From: Anagrus nilaparvatae
Taxonomy: Eukaryota > Arthropoda > Insecta > Hymenoptera > Mymaridae
Length of the DNA: 64,000 nt
Direction of reading: 5' to 3'
Assembly (NCBI GenBank): GCA_022575985.1
Contig: JAKSXM010000007.1
Location: 21,020,501-21,084,500, forward strand
Shown here: positions 36,071 to 48,164 of the stretch, in pieces
Numbering within the stretch: the stretch's first letter is position 1
How the letters are laid out: each line of letters begins with the position of its first letter
Notes under the pieces: model-generated
The model's input: only the letters and a program-made list of their open reading frames with translations
Told to the model about the DNA's origin: nothing
Database searches by the model: none
Position numbers and translations under genes: made by a program

Positions 36071-38700
36071 GATTTTGAGCAGGTGCCATTTGAAGTGTAG
36101 AACCGTCATTGTACTTTCATGCCACCAAGAAAGTTCTCCTCTACTTATATAAAATTTTTATAATCAGAATTTAAAATCTCCGAAATATCTTAATTAATAA
36201 TGAATTTTTCTAAATAGCGTTTTAAAGATTGAATATTATAGGATTTAAAAATAATTAACTAATAGAAAATTGTAACTTCGTGTTGGTATTTCAATATTCC
36301 GAAATTAATTGTAATTTCGAAAATCCTAATAATTTTTGAATTATCACCAAAAAACTAACTTCTTATATTTTTACATTATTGAATTAGCAACTTTTTGAAA
36401 AAACTGCCAGGCTAATATTCACAGTAATCAAGATTATTACCTTAATTACTTACTATACAAAACGTAATAATTTTTATACAAAAAAAAATTTTTTATAATT
36501 TTAAATAATAACAATATAATCATAATAATAATAGTATCCCCTTTTTTTTTAATAAACTTAATAATATTATTATCAACGAACATTATACTAACAAGCTTTT
36601 ATTAAAAAAAAATAGAGAAAAAGTGAGGTTAGAGAGATGAAAACATTATATATATAATTTCATTTTATTTTTTATTTTTTTTAATTTAAAAAGAAAATCT
36701 ACTTTATATAAATAATAAAAAAAAAAAAGTAAAATAATAATTATTGAAACTTTAAAATCTTTTAAAAATAAAATTAAAAAAAAATTTTTAGATAAATAAT
36801 AAGTAAAAAATAAATTTTATATCGAGCAAAACATTTTTTATTAAGAGTTAATATTGATTTCTGTTTGGAATAATACTTGAAAAAAAAAAGTAGGTTTTTT
36901 TTGTCAGTATATATACTGAAGTAAGTTTTTTAAGAACTTGGAGTATTGAAGTTATATATATATATATATATTTTCAATTTACTTCTTTTAATTTATAAAA
37001 TATATTTAGAAAAAAAAAAGAATATTTCATTTTATGCACGTACTTTTAACTTTTGTTTTTTAATTAATTTATTATTTCTTTTAATTTATATACTATGGAT
37101 TATTTTGTTTATGTATTTGTATATGGGTTTTTTCGTGTTGTTTTAGTAAGTTGAAAAGCTTTTAAGGTGTAATGATACACTTTTTGAACAAATAAAAAAG
37201 GGGCTGAAACTTTTTGTAAATTTATTAAATATAATTTCAAGAATAGTCTATTAAATTGAAAATGACTGAAAATTAAGAACGAAAAACAAAATCTTGAAGT
37301 TATAAAGACAGAGAAGTTGTTGGAAGTGTAAGAAAAAGGTCGAAACTCTTTGTCATATACACTTCTCACCTCTTCCTTGCACGCTCGTGTTCTTCATCGA
37401 TTTCCAGGCCTTCCAGGGTACTGCTCCCTCTAAACCTGTTCCATGTTAATAGTATTAAATAATTTTAGGAAAAGAGGTTGGGGGGGGGGTTCATAATTTC
37501 AAAAAGGGTAGAAAAGGGAAAAGAATCGCAAATTCGAATTAATAGTAATACTTTCATTTCTCAAATATATCCTGAACACAAGTTCCAAATGTATATTTTA
37601 ATAATTATTTAAGGCAAAGTTTGCAGTTAAAATACGTAATCGATTAAACAATTGCAAATGACTAAAGACTTCACTAATTAAAAACAATAATATTATTTTT
37701 TAGAAACTTTGAATCTGAAATATGAAATAAAAATTGCTTGCCATAAACAGAGTTTTGGTTGGACTAAGCATTGGATTATTGTAAATAATTTCACAATCTT
37801 AAATTTTTTTTACTAATTTTAAACGCACGAAATCTTAAAAAGTAAGCGAAGCCTTGATATTTTTTTAAAAGTTTGGATGGGTGGGTCCATAAATCTGTAC
37901 TAAAATATTTGTGGCCAACAGTACGATTAAAAAAAATAATTTTTTTCACTTTTTAACTTTCAAGATAACATCCGCACTTATTAAAAAGCGGTTTTAATTG
38001 TTTTCAAATTTTGACTATTTTTAATTTTCAGATATGATTTTTTCTAATCTTTTCGCTAAAGAGCGTATCTTACTATAAAAATTTTTGTCCTAAAAGTTTG
38101 CTAAAAATTTCTCTGAATCCGATGTTGAAGTCAAAAACTTTTTACGAACTGCGAAAATTAAAAAAAAATGTAAATTATGACTCCTAAATAAAAAAGTTTA
38201 CCATTTAATTTGGTCACTTAAGTTGGTGGAAAATAAAGTTTGAAAATGGTAAAGACTGATATCTTAAAGACCATTATTTTGCAATCTTGTGCTTTGAAAC
38301 TAAATCTTCCTAAATAAATATACGCTGAAAAAATATATAAGCAATCAAGTAATTTGAGACCAACAGGGTGATAATGAAAGGGTCTACAGCTGAGATTGTT
38401 ACTACGAGAGTTAAAACATTAAAGTTACTTTTCTCACGCATACGCAGTTTAAATAAAATTGTTGACCCCAATCTCCTGGAAGAAAAAAAACTCTTACACT
38501 ATGCGCGGTTTCGATAAAAGATAAACTATGAAAAATATTAAAATCACTGTAAAAAATAAAAAAATTAAGGCTAAAAAAGATGGGAAAATTAATTTTGGTT
38601 CCTCATAGAGGAACCATTGTTTTATATCAAATTTTGTTTTCTGATTTTTTGGCATATAAGCACGTTTTGAGACCCCAGGAAGCTAAAGAACCGGTTTTTA
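36071..38700. other. A+T-rich noncoding stretch
   Basis: No gene is seen. A less A+T-rich patch at about 37360-37445 (CCAGGCCTTCCAGGG, CTGTTCCATGTTAA) resembles the tail of the CTAAATCGAA repeat family, and a run of 10 G follows near 37480. Confidence 0.6.
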
Positions 38701-38706
38701 AAAAAA

Positions 38707-38765
38707 GTCTATATGTGTGTGTGTGTATGTATGTGTGTGTGTGTATATATGCATGTATGTATGAC
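38707..38765. repeat. (GT)n/(ATGT)n microsatellite
   Basis: Interrupted TGTGTG and TGTATG units. Confidence 0.9.
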
Positions 38766-38814
38766 TGTAACCCGTGATATTTCATAACCATTCATTTCAA
38801 GACCTAATTTTTTT

Positions 38815-39225
38815 TTTTCAAAAATTTTTTCATCAAAAAATCTAACTACTTTTTTTTTTAATTTGGATGCAGTACCTCATTTTTTTCCATAAAAGTACTA
38901 ATATCTAGAAGTATCGCTTTTACACGATATCTTGAATCTTACAATTTATTTTTTGAAAATTTTTTTCACCAAAAACTACAAAAAATACCAATTTTTGTTT
39001 CCTTTTGGACGTAGTACCTAATTTATTTCTATGAGAGTACTAGAAATATTGTTTAGTTAATTTTTGGATCCGATACGCAATTTTTCGAAAATTTTTTTTC
39101 TTAAAATTTTTGCCGCCAAAAAATACAAAAAAAGCAAATTTATTTCTTTTTGAACGCAGTACTTAATTTCTTTCTATAAAAGTACAAATATATCTAGAAT
39201 TATCGTTTTTACTAGGTAAAATAAA
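38815..39225. repeat. Three diverged tandem units of about 130-145 bp
   Basis: Each unit contains a GCAGTACCTCATTT-like core (about 38880, 39011, 39156), then TTTCTATRARAGTACTA, TATCTAGAA and CATCAAAAAA-like words. The first unit follows the microsatellite at 38707-38765. AGGAACCAT words lie on both sides (38609 and 39258), perhaps marking the ends of a larger repeat. Confidence 0.6.
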
Positions 39226-39259
39226 CCATTAAGAAAATATTTTGTTATTGTTAATGAGG

Positions 39260-39720
39260 AACCATAATGCTTTTTTTTATTTGTATACCTTTGATCAAGA
39301 ATATTTTGCAGCAGATTTGGAGACCCAAGAATTCATACTGTAGGCACTTGCCAATTATTAACCTGTATATTAAGGATCGTATAAAAAAACAAAAATTTGT
39401 CTACCCTCTATTTTGCTATGTACATAAACCTGACTGATTGATCACATCTTTAACGTATCTTTTTGCAGTATCTTCCATAAGCAAAATAATCTTTTATAAA
39501 AATCCTCTTTGACATACTAACAAACACATCAATAACTTTTTATGTGCAAAATATTTAGTTTATACATACCCATTTACTTTGTAAGTATGCTTCTGGGTCT
39601 TATAGTGTTAGTGCATGATCAATATTCTTAAAATTTAATAAAATTAAAAGATTTATAAATTTAAAAAATTTACTTTTATGTAAAAAATTTTTTTAAAGAA
39701 AATTATTAATTTTACTCTAT
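39260..39720. other. A+T-rich noncoding stretch
   Basis: No gene is seen. Confidence 0.6.
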
Positions 39721-41238
39721 TACACTATGAAAAATATAGAGTATTGCCAAGCTATGCGAAGTTGACGCAACCTAAGCGCGAAGGTAAATACGGCGAAGCG
39801 AATATTTACTTGAATCAACTTAAACAGTGACTTGACGGGAGATCCCGTGATTCAATTGAAAGCAAGCTTCTTTCAGCAAAATATTAGCTTGATACAAAAA
39901 ATGTAATAGGGCTAATTTAAGCTAATTCGAATTTGTTATATCCAAATATAAGATTGAAATTAATTCAAGCTTATCTTAGACTTAAAAAAAATATAATATA
40001 CTCCCTGATTTAGGGAGTTATAACTCCCTGAAATTTCTGTCATCTCCTCGAGAACCTCGGGATGAAAATGGACCGTATGACGGAAAACTGATATCCTGGA
40101 AGCGAAATTTTTAATTTTTCATTCTAAACAATTTTCCAATTTTCCAATATGGCGGACCAAAAACATGAAAATAGAAACTTTCTACATTACCTCTGGGTTT
40201 TCGGGGTCGAGAAAAACGTTTCTGTTAATGAAAATTTTATTTTTTTCGCTCCAGCATATTTTCCAATTTTCCAAGATGGCGGACCAAAAAACATGAAAAT
40301 AGAAACTTTCTACATTATCTGGGGATTTTCGAGGTCACGAATAACGTTTCTATTAATGAAAATTTTAATTTTTTTGCTTTAGCTAATTTTCCATTTTTCC
40401 AAGATGGCGGACCAAAAAACATGAAAATAAAAACTTTCTACATTACCTAGGGGTTTTCGGGGTCGAGAAAAACGTTTTTATGAATGAAAATTTTAATTTT
40501 TTTGTCCCAGCATATTTTCCAAATTATTCAAGATGGCGGACCAAAAAACATGTAAATAAAAACTTCATAAAAACGATTTTCTCGACCTCTAAACCCCTTG
40601 GCAATGTAAAAAGCTTATTCTAAAATGTTTTTTGGTCCGCCATATTGGAAAATTGGAAAATATTCTGGGGCAAAAAAATTCCGATTTTCATTCGTAAAAA
40701 AGATTTTCTCGACCTCAAAAACCCCCTGACAATGTAAAAAGCTTATTCTGAAATGTTTTTTGGTCCGCCATATTGGAAAATTGGAAAATATGCTGGGGCA
40801 AAAAAACTAAAATTTTCGTTAATAGAAATGTTTTTGTCGACCTCGAAAACCCCCAGGTAATGTAGAAAGTTTCTATTTTCATGTTTTTTGGTCCGCCATC
40901 TTGGAAAATTGGAAAATTGTTTTGGATGAAAAATAAAAAATTTTTCCTCCAGTATATCAGTTTTCCCTCGTACGGTCCGTTTTCATCCCGAAGGTATTCG
41001 AGGAGATGATAGAAATTTCAGGGAGTTATAACTAATACGTAAGTCAAATATATAGTTACCGGATTCAGCCTAATATTAAGTTGACCTGAGTCTAAAAGAC
41101 AGCTATTTTAACAAGTATACGTCAGCTGACTCAAGGTTGGGATGCATTGATTTAACCCCGTTAACTTGAATCAAGGGATTATTCACTTTCGGGGACTTAA
41201 TGGGCACGAAGTTAAAATTTTATTATATTTTATAGTGT
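39721..41238. mobile_element. Possible outer element enclosing the foldback at 40016-41033
   Basis: TACACTATGAAAAATATA (about 39721) and TATTTTATAGTGTA (about 41224-41238) form weak terminal inverted repeats. The sequence just inside each end (GCGAAGTTGACGCAACC; AACTTCGTGCCC complement) is more balanced in composition than the surroundings. The foldback would then be nested inside, or be its core. Confidence 0.3.
40016..41033. mobile_element. Foldback element built of about 128-bp tandem repeats
   Basis: The ends AGTTATAACTCCCTGAAATT (about 40016) and AATTTCAGGGAGTTATAACT (to about 41033) are exact reverse complements, followed inward by CTCCTCGAG/CGAGGAG. The left arm has four direct units of 127-129 bp, each starting at AAGATGGCGGACC or AATATGGCGGACC (GGCGG at 40151, 40278, 40406, 40535). 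The right arm has three units in opposite orientation (GGTCCGCC at 40634, 40762, 40890). Long inverted arms made of tandem repeats are the architecture of Drosophila FB elements; homology to FB is not implied. A 77-codon plus-strand frame across two units is a by-product of the repeats. Confidence 0.92.
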
Positions 41239-41239
41239 A

Positions 41240-43225
41240 GTAGATAAAAAACTACTGATTTAATTATCTGGACAATTAATATATAAATATATTTATATAT
41301 ATATATGGGTCAAGTTCCTTGAGTTTGAATTAAGATTTGGTTTTTACAATTTTTTAAATTTAAAAAAAATTTAAGCTTATCTCAGTTCAGTTGCTAACTT
41401 GTTGGAAAAGATTTTACTTATATGTACTTAAATTTAATTCATCATTTAGGCTCGTTATCAAGTATATAAAATAACCATACTTTAAATATTCGATAATTAA
41501 AGTTGACATTTAAATGTCAAATGTACAAGTAAACTATTTTGTATATTACGTAGATATTTGTTTTTTAGTTTTAAACAGTAAATCATTGTAAAGCTTTAAA
41601 TCTCTAAAAGATGTTTGTCATGACAGAAATGAAATGACGAGCTTAATTAAAACTTATATAAAATAAATTATTATTGGCAACGTTTTCATTTATAAACTAA
41701 ACTTTATTTCAATTGATTATAATTTTAGAATTACTTTACTTAATTTAAGAAAAAAATATATTCAAATATGTTAATTATACGATTTTTTTTCTTTTTATTA
41801 GACTAAAAAAAAATTTTTTTTATATTTAAAAGTGTTATTATAAGATGTTAGAAGAGAAATGTAAAAAATGTAATTTTAGTTAATTGACGATAATTAAAAA
41901 AATTTTTTATGCAATTTTCATACTTGGGAGGGAATTTCTCAATTTTGCACTTTTTTTCCAACTCATGTTATTTTTATATTTTTTACAAATTAATCAATAT
42001 TTTTTCATTAATTTCTTACTAGTCTTATTTCTTAATATTTATTTTTACTCTTTAATATTTTTTGAATTTGATTATGGGACAGAAAAAAAATATTTTGTTA
42101 TAACTTTCATAAAAATAGAGTCGACTATACTGTATTAAAATCGATGAAAGCTTCCTCTTTTTCCTTCTAATATCAAATCAGTATTTGGCGTTTTTATATA
42201 ATTAAATTATTTAAAAGCCTAAATCTAAAAAAATAGTTTTTTTTAGCTCAAAAGTTTCTTACTACTAATTTTCGAAAAATGATAGTCTCAAAATTAAGGT
42301 TTAAAAATAAGCTGAAATATTTTCAAGAAAATTTATAGTGGTAAAACTTGAAAAATTATTGAATGTAAGACTCAGGGATTTTTCCTCATATAAACTTTAT
42401 GATATGAATAAGAAAATTCAAATTAAAATACATAATTTTTTGGCTTATTTTCAAAACTATGCACACATACATACTACCACACCTAAACTAAATTTTACTA
42501 TAATTTTTTTTTTTTAATCTCTGTAATGCTATTCAAGATTATAATTATAAGGACATGTTGGAATACTTACATTGATATTTTTCATCAAAATTAAACAATT
42601 TTTAATCGTTTTTAGATTTTTGTTAATGGTTTTTTTATTGTAAAATTTAGTTAATTAAATGAAATTAAGAAATTTTAAAAGTCGAAAATTGGTACAAAAA
42701 TTTTTTGAAGTTAAGTGGTAAAATTTTACGTTTATTTTAATGCCTTACCTCCTTTAGAAATTCGATACATTTTGTACGACACCGTTTATTTTTATTCCAC
42801 ATAAAATTAAATAAAAAATGAGACGACTATCGTAACAGCATAATGCAATCTAGCATTTCTAGGATCCGGAATTTTTGAGACTAGTTTCCTGACCCAAAAT
42901 GAAAATTCTGACTCAATTTCTGGATTCCTTATAAAATTTTCTGAATTTCCCTACTTTAGGTTAATTTTAAAAATTCGTAGGCTTCCAGAAATTTTTACTT
43001 TAATATTACTTGTTTTTCCAAGAAAGTAATATAATATTTGAATAATTCTGTAAAAATTGAAGAAAATTAATGACATTTAATAACGAGTAAATTAGTTAAA
43101 TAAAATATAAATAATAATAAATTATTGAATTTTAATACCTAGAAGAGTCTAAAAGTTTCTGTCAATGAATATTAAATATTTATATATATATATATAAGAT
43201 AAACTTTAATAAACTAAGTTAATTT
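41240..43225. other. A+T-rich noncoding stretch
   Basis: No gene is seen. The 84-codon frame at 41884-42138 is Phe/Leu/Ile-rich low-complexity sequence without motifs. Confidence 0.6.
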
Positions 43226-43227
43226 GA

Positions 43228-43455
43228 TTGAAAGACGTAAATTTTAAGTCTTATCATTTAGGTATAATAGAGCTAAGTGAACGAGACTGTAATATATACA
43301 AGAGGACAAAAGCACGTGCCTGGGAAACTAGATCGAAGCGTGCTTTAAGTAGCCGGAGGCTATATGGAGCATGCTACTTGCGGCACCTCGACGATTTTAA
43401 CCAAGTGTTATAGTATTTCTCTCTTATTCACTCGCTCTCCTATTGTATTCCCTAA
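43228..43455 (+). other. Composition-shifted block with two consecutive hairpins
   Basis: At 43310-43345 AAGCACG pairs with CGTGCTT, and at 43345-43379 AAGTAGC pairs with GCTACTT, back to back, within about 150 bp of nearly balanced base composition. It could be a structured noncoding RNA segment, an exon, or a relic of an unrecognised element. The overlapping plus-strand frames (43228-43413, 43364-43600) have no motifs. Strand is assumed. Confidence 0.3.
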
Positions 43456-44225
43456 ATACCTTTTATATATAACTAGTTGTGTGACGACGTATTCAATAAT
43501 TCCTCGAAAATCTGATATGACAAATTATGAATCATTTAAGAAGCTTATAATTTCGAATGTCCTTTTCTCTATAAGCGAAATCTACTTGTATAACATTTGA
43601 TATGTCTAATTTCTATTAGTAATAATGTAATACTAATTTACTGTAATTTATCTTAAAATAAAATCAGGCACAAGCATTCTTACTTAAAATAATTTATTAT
43701 TTACTGTCTGACTGTAAATTGACTTATACCACTCGATATTTAATAAACAATAAAAATGTTTACTTGTTTTATGTAAATTTTTATTTGGATAGAAGAGAGG
43801 GAAGGAAGGTTCGTTAGCCTTAAAAAAAATCGTGAAATATATGGCTAAAAAGTTATTAAATATTTTTAATAAAATAATTTTACTACAGCCAGCTCTGAAG
43901 CATTCTTCCGTAATTGCTCATTTTTTACTAAAAGTTACACTGTTTAAAGTAAGAGAGGATTCAGATGGCAATAAAATTTTTTAAAACTTTTTTTATTTGT
44001 TCCTTTCATAAATTTTTTCCCCTTACATTATTTTATTGTTAGCACGCAGAGAGTGCAAGGCCAGAGTCCCTAGTAAGTTAAAAAAAACTTAAAGGTTGGG
44101 TAAACCCAATCTAAATGCATGGGAAAATGTTACTACAGCTAAGTGTTGGGTATAATGCATAATTTTTTGCAAAATTACAATACAATTTACTACTTTTGTA
44201 ATTTGTAATTATCACCTTTACTTAA
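43456..44225. other. Noncoding stretch
   Basis: No gene is seen. Confidence 0.55.
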
Positions 44226-44227
44226 CG

Positions 44228-44340
44228 TTAAATTCTAAGCCCAAATTATTCTGATCCCCTAAATCTGGATTATTCTAATTCCCTAAACCTGAATTATACT
44301 AAGACCTTAAATCGAATTTATTCTAAGTCCATTATACTTC
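44228..44340. repeat. CTAAATCGAA-type repeat: about 24-bp units, best-preserved array
   Basis: At least four successive units: CCCAAATTATTCTGATCC, CCTAAATCTGGATTATTCTA, CCTAAACCTGAATTATACTA, CTTAAATCGAATTTATTCTA, each followed by a short spacer ending in TCC or ACC. This shows the short tandem period that underlies the dispersed copies at 13.3, 14.9, 45.1, 61.6 and 62.4 kb. Confidence 0.85.
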
Positions 44341-44394
44341 AGTCAAAATAAGGTTTGGTTGTATAATTTCTGGCCACCACCAGATTTGTTCTAG

Positions 44395-44800
44395 TGTAGG
44401 TTTTTTGAGTCGCTGATCATGAGAATCATGGACTTTTCTATGAGGAATTGGGGCTTCACCCTTAAATTGGCCAAAACTACCCCTAAAAATGGTATTTTCG
44501 CTACATTTACTCTAGCCCTCAAAAATTTAGTATACGGGGGTTTTTTGGGTCGCTGATTACGAATATCAAGGTATTTTTTATGAAAAATTAGACCTCCACT
44601 CTTAAATTAGCCAAAACTACCCCTAAATGGGCATTTTTGCTGAATTCACTGTAGCCCTCTAAAATTTGGTCTAATGGGGTTTTTTGGATCGCTAATCACT
44701 AATATCGAGATATTTTCTATGAAAAATTAGAGTATCACCCTAAAAATTGTATTTTTGCTATATTCATACTAAGCCTTTAATAATTTTTTTAAATTAAAAC
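44395..44800. repeat. Three tandem units of about 140 bp (GTCGCTGA family)
   Basis: Units start at TTTTTTGRGTCGCTGATCA-like sequence (GTCGCTGA at 44409 and 44549; diverged ATCGCTAA at 44688). Each unit contains ATCAWGGWMTTTTYTATGA, CACYCTTAAATT, CCAAAACTACCCCTAAA and CTRTAGCCCTC. Related pieces occur at 21505-21690 and 56255-56785. Confidence 0.85.
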
Positions 44801-45049
44801 ACTAAGCAAGCCTGATAACTAATAAGATAACCTCTAAGAGTCAATCCCCCTTAAAACAGGGATTCTCGTCATCAAGTACATTAGACAAATGAATCAATAA
44901 TCTTGATGCTGGATGATGTGAATAATTTAAAAAAACGCTGCCAAACATATTTATTTTCAGCTGAGCATAAACACACAAATTACAATACAATTCGCTATTT
45001 TTAAAATTTGTAATTATCACTTTTACTAGAGCTTCAGATTCTAAACCCA

Positions 45050-45215
45050 AGTCATTTTGATTCTTTATAATCCTTTTATTTTAAGTCCCTCAACCTGAAT
45101 TATTAATAGTCCCTAAATTGAAATTGTTCCAAGCCCCATTTGAGCACCCCCTTAAATCAGACATATTTGACCCTCCATGATTTTCAGATTTCCAGGGTAC
45201 CCCCTCCCAATAAAA
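45050..45215. repeat. CTAAATCGAA-type repeat with C-rich tail
   Basis: AAGTCCCTCAACCTGAATTATT, then AGTCCCTAAATTGAAATTGTTCC, then CCCCATTTGAGCACCCCC and CCAGGGTACCCCCTCCC. The CCAGGGTAC...CTCCC tail resembles 37408-37430. Confidence 0.75.
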
Positions 45216-45687
45216 AAAACGTTTATCTTTAATTATAGATATTAAATTCATCAATTAAAGTTGCGTTAAGATTCTATTTATTTATTAAGACCTTAATTAT
45301 TTCCTGATTTAATTTACAAATAAATTTTATGCTTTATATACAAACTTTATTTTAATATAAATAATTTGTGGTTTAAAGTTTTATTGTAAATTATTTATAA
45401 ATTTACAAAACACAAACAAAATGTCCTTTGCTTTCAGTTACAATTAAATCAATTTTCTAAGCATATTTATTTGTATAAATATAAATCTCTATAAACTTAA
45501 GTATATAATTGATTTATTGAGTTATTTTGGTTTATTTTATATAATATTATTATCTATTTTAATTCGGGTAATTAATATTAATTTAAAAAATTACTATATC
45601 TATTTTTCATTTATATTTTTTTATGTGGAAAAAAAAGCAATTAATTTTACTTTTTACTGTTCAAGTTAAGTTATATATATATATATA
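45216..45687. other. A+T-rich noncoding stretch
   Basis: No gene is seen. It ends in a TA microsatellite that abuts the helitron-like terminus. Confidence 0.6.
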
Positions 45688-46200
45688 CTAGTAAAAGTTG
45701 GAGGGGGGGGCTCCGCCCCCCCCTGTGTCACATTTCCTTCTGTTTGTTTTGCTTCAAAAAATCATTTTTCATTGCAAATTTATAATTATGCAAACACATT
45801 CAAACTATTCAGAGCAGCGTAGGTGAAACATTAATGAAAAATTATAGGTTCTGATTGATTCTCTAGTTATAATAGAGAAAATAAAAAAATTTAACTTAGT
45901 ACGTATAAATTAGTGCCAAATTAAGTAATACCAATTCTGACAGTAAAATTTAATAATATTTTTTAGGTATTTCAATTTTTAAGCAAATTTACAAAAAATT
46001 TTATATATCCTAAAAATAGTAAAAATTGAATATCTCCAAAAGTAAGAAAGCTGAGTCAGAAAACTATAGCCTATGTTATCCGAATACTTTTATTCTTTAT
46101 TATGACACTGGTTTCATATCAAGTGGTTCGGCGGTTCTTGAGTCATTAGGGTACAGACAAACAGACAAACAGACAAACAAACAAACAAATATATAATATA
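45688..46200 (-). mobile_element. Helitron-like unit A (3'-terminal unit of an array)
   Basis: On the minus strand it ends in a perfect 8-bp G:C hairpin (45703-45723; eight G, loop CTCCG, eight C), then CCAACTTTTA and CTAG (45691-45688), followed by T of a TA repeat. This matches the 3' end of the plus-strand copy at 26290-27424, and so does the body (CATAGGCTATAG, GACTCAGCTTTCTTACTTTTG, GCACTAATTTATACGT, GAATGTGTTTGCATAATTAT). Its other end is a CAGACAAACAGACAAAC microsatellite (46155-46190) next to ACTCAAGAACCGCCGAACC on the minus strand. Confidence 0.82.
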
Positions 46201-46251
46201 CAATAATATAATATACTATACCCTAAAATTTGAGTGGAATATATATAATAT

Positions 46252-46640
46252 ATAGTAAAAAATTTTTAAAATATTTTATAAAATTTTAAAGATACCTCCG
46301 TTTTGAATAAAAATTTCAGAGAATACGTAAAAATTAGTGCTGAATTGAATACTATAAAGTGCGATACCAAAATTTTTCGATAGTATCGAGATATTTCAAT
46401 TTTTGATAAAATTTTTAAAAAATGTTATCAAGTTCAAAAATACTAAGAATTAAATATCTCAAAAACTACGATTGCTAATCAGAAAATATAGGGCCTATGT
46501 CACCCGCATTTTTTTTTTTCTTCATTTTGACGCCGGTTTCATGCCAATCGGTTCGGTGGTTCTTGAGTCATTAGGGTACAAACAAACAGACAAACAGACA
46601 AACAAACAAATAAATTTTCAAATATATATAGTATTAAGAT
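46252..46640 (-). mobile_element. Helitron-like unit B (truncated, tandem copy)
   Basis: A 389-bp unit nearly identical to unit C directly behind it. It keeps the head (CAAACAGAC microsatellite, CAAGAACCACCGAACCG, GGTGACATAGGCCC, all read on minus) and the first half of the body (GCACTAATTTTTACGTATTC), but lacks the 3' hairpin and CTAG. The 68-codon frame over it is not a gene. Confidence 0.85.
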
Positions 46641-47028
46641 ATAGTAAAAAATTTTTTAAATATTTTATAAAATTTTAAAGATACCTCCGTTTTGAATAAA
46701 AATTTCAGAGAATACGTAAAAATTAGTGCTGAATTGAATACTATAAAGTGCGATACCAAAATTTTTCGATAGTATCGAGATATTTCAATTTTTGATAAAA
46801 TTTTTAAAAAATGTTATCAAGTTCAAAAATACTAAAAATTAAATATCTCAAAAACTACGATTGCTAATCAGAAAATATAGGGCCTATGTCACCCGCATTT
46901 TTTTTTCTTCATTTTGACGCCGGTTTCATGCCAATCGGTTCGGTGGTTCTTGAGTCATTAGGGTACAAACAAACAGACAAACAGACAAACAAACAAATAA
47001 ATTTTCAAATATATATAGTATTAAGATA
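46641..47028 (-). mobile_element. Helitron-like unit C (truncated, tandem copy)
   Basis: Aligned with unit B at a constant offset of 389 bp (for example GATACCTCCG at 46291 and 46680), with very few differences apart from a shorter T run near 46902. The high identity marks a recent tandem duplication. Same truncation as unit B. Confidence 0.88.
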
Positions 47029-47029
47029 T

Positions 47030-48160
47030 AAAATATATACAAACATACATTTAAAGAATATTATAGTAGGTTATTAATTATTTCACTATATGAGACTCTT
47101 GTAGTCTGATGGCCTAAAAATTTATTTTATTCTTAGGTCATTTTTTTAATAACATCCATTTATTTTGTACTCAAACAAATTTTTATTAAACACTATTGTT
47201 TTCTACAAGGGTCAATATTTAAATCATGAAAACTGTACTTTTACCTTTAACCATTTCTTCACATTACCAAAAATCTAATAGGGCAAACATTCAGAATCAA
47301 AAATTTCATAAGGATCTAATTTTCAATAAATTGAATACCATTTTTTAAAAGTTTCAGGCTTATAAAAATTTTTTAAAAATCTCTTTATTTCTAATTGTTA
47401 GCAAATTAAAGTTTTTTTTATAATATAATTTTACATAATCATTAAAAAAATGCATTAAAAAAACAATGAAAAATAAATTATACGAATGATGTTTATTTAT
47501 TGAGTTTAAAATCTTGATTAAATAACCTAATGAATTTTTATCTTAATAATGATATAGTATATATAATTATTTATTAATATATTATCGATAAGAGAAATTA
47601 AGTTAACTTTTTCCTACTTATGCTACTAATTTATTGCATTCCAAAACGTTTAATTAATGATAGAAAGCTTAAATTGACAAAGTTTTTAGTCAAAGAGATA
47701 TTTACTTAAAACTATTTCCTTAAAAGTATTGCAGTTATTTTAACTATTTAATTAGTAATTTTCTTAATAGTTATATATATTAGGGTGAATAAAAAAAGTG
47801 CTTGAAATTATCGCTTCCAGAAAAATGTTGTTGTACACATGATACCAAGATATCATGACCAGTTTTAGTCCATTTTATGACATTTTAGAGGTCACTGAAG
47901 TCGCTCATGACAGTTACACAACATTTTTTTAAAAGGCTTCAAATATGCCTAGGGGTACGTTTTTTTTTGGTTTCTGGTTTCAAAAATCTTGGTTCCAGAA
48001 CAAAAAAAAACCCTAAATTTACGAAAAACAAACTTTTTAGAGGAAGGTATTTGCAATTTTTTGCTTTCGTTTTTTTTTAAGTAAAAAAGCCATAATTGAC
48101 ATTAGTTACACTCTTGCAATGCCAAACATACAATAAATAAAAAAATTTTTTCTTTTTCTT
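47030..48160. other. A+T-rich noncoding stretch
   Basis: No gene is seen. TAGGGTGAATAAAAAAAGTG at about 47780 and AACAAAAAAAAACCCTAAA near 48000 could be the two ends of a small element, but the match is low-complexity. Confidence 0.5.
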
Positions 48161-48164
48161 TAAA

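Noticed and set aside
40149..40382. 77-codon frame with an internal repeat
   Set aside because: It spans two 128-bp tandem units of the foldback; the repeat in the peptide mirrors the DNA repeat.
41884..42138. 84-codon hydrophobic frame that could suggest a membrane protein
   Set aside because: Hydrophobicity follows from T-rich low-complexity sequence; no initiation context or motif.
46472..47077. Two nearly identical 63-68-codon frames
   Set aside because: They are the two tandem helitron-like units read through their heads and the CAAACAGA microsatellite, not a gene family.
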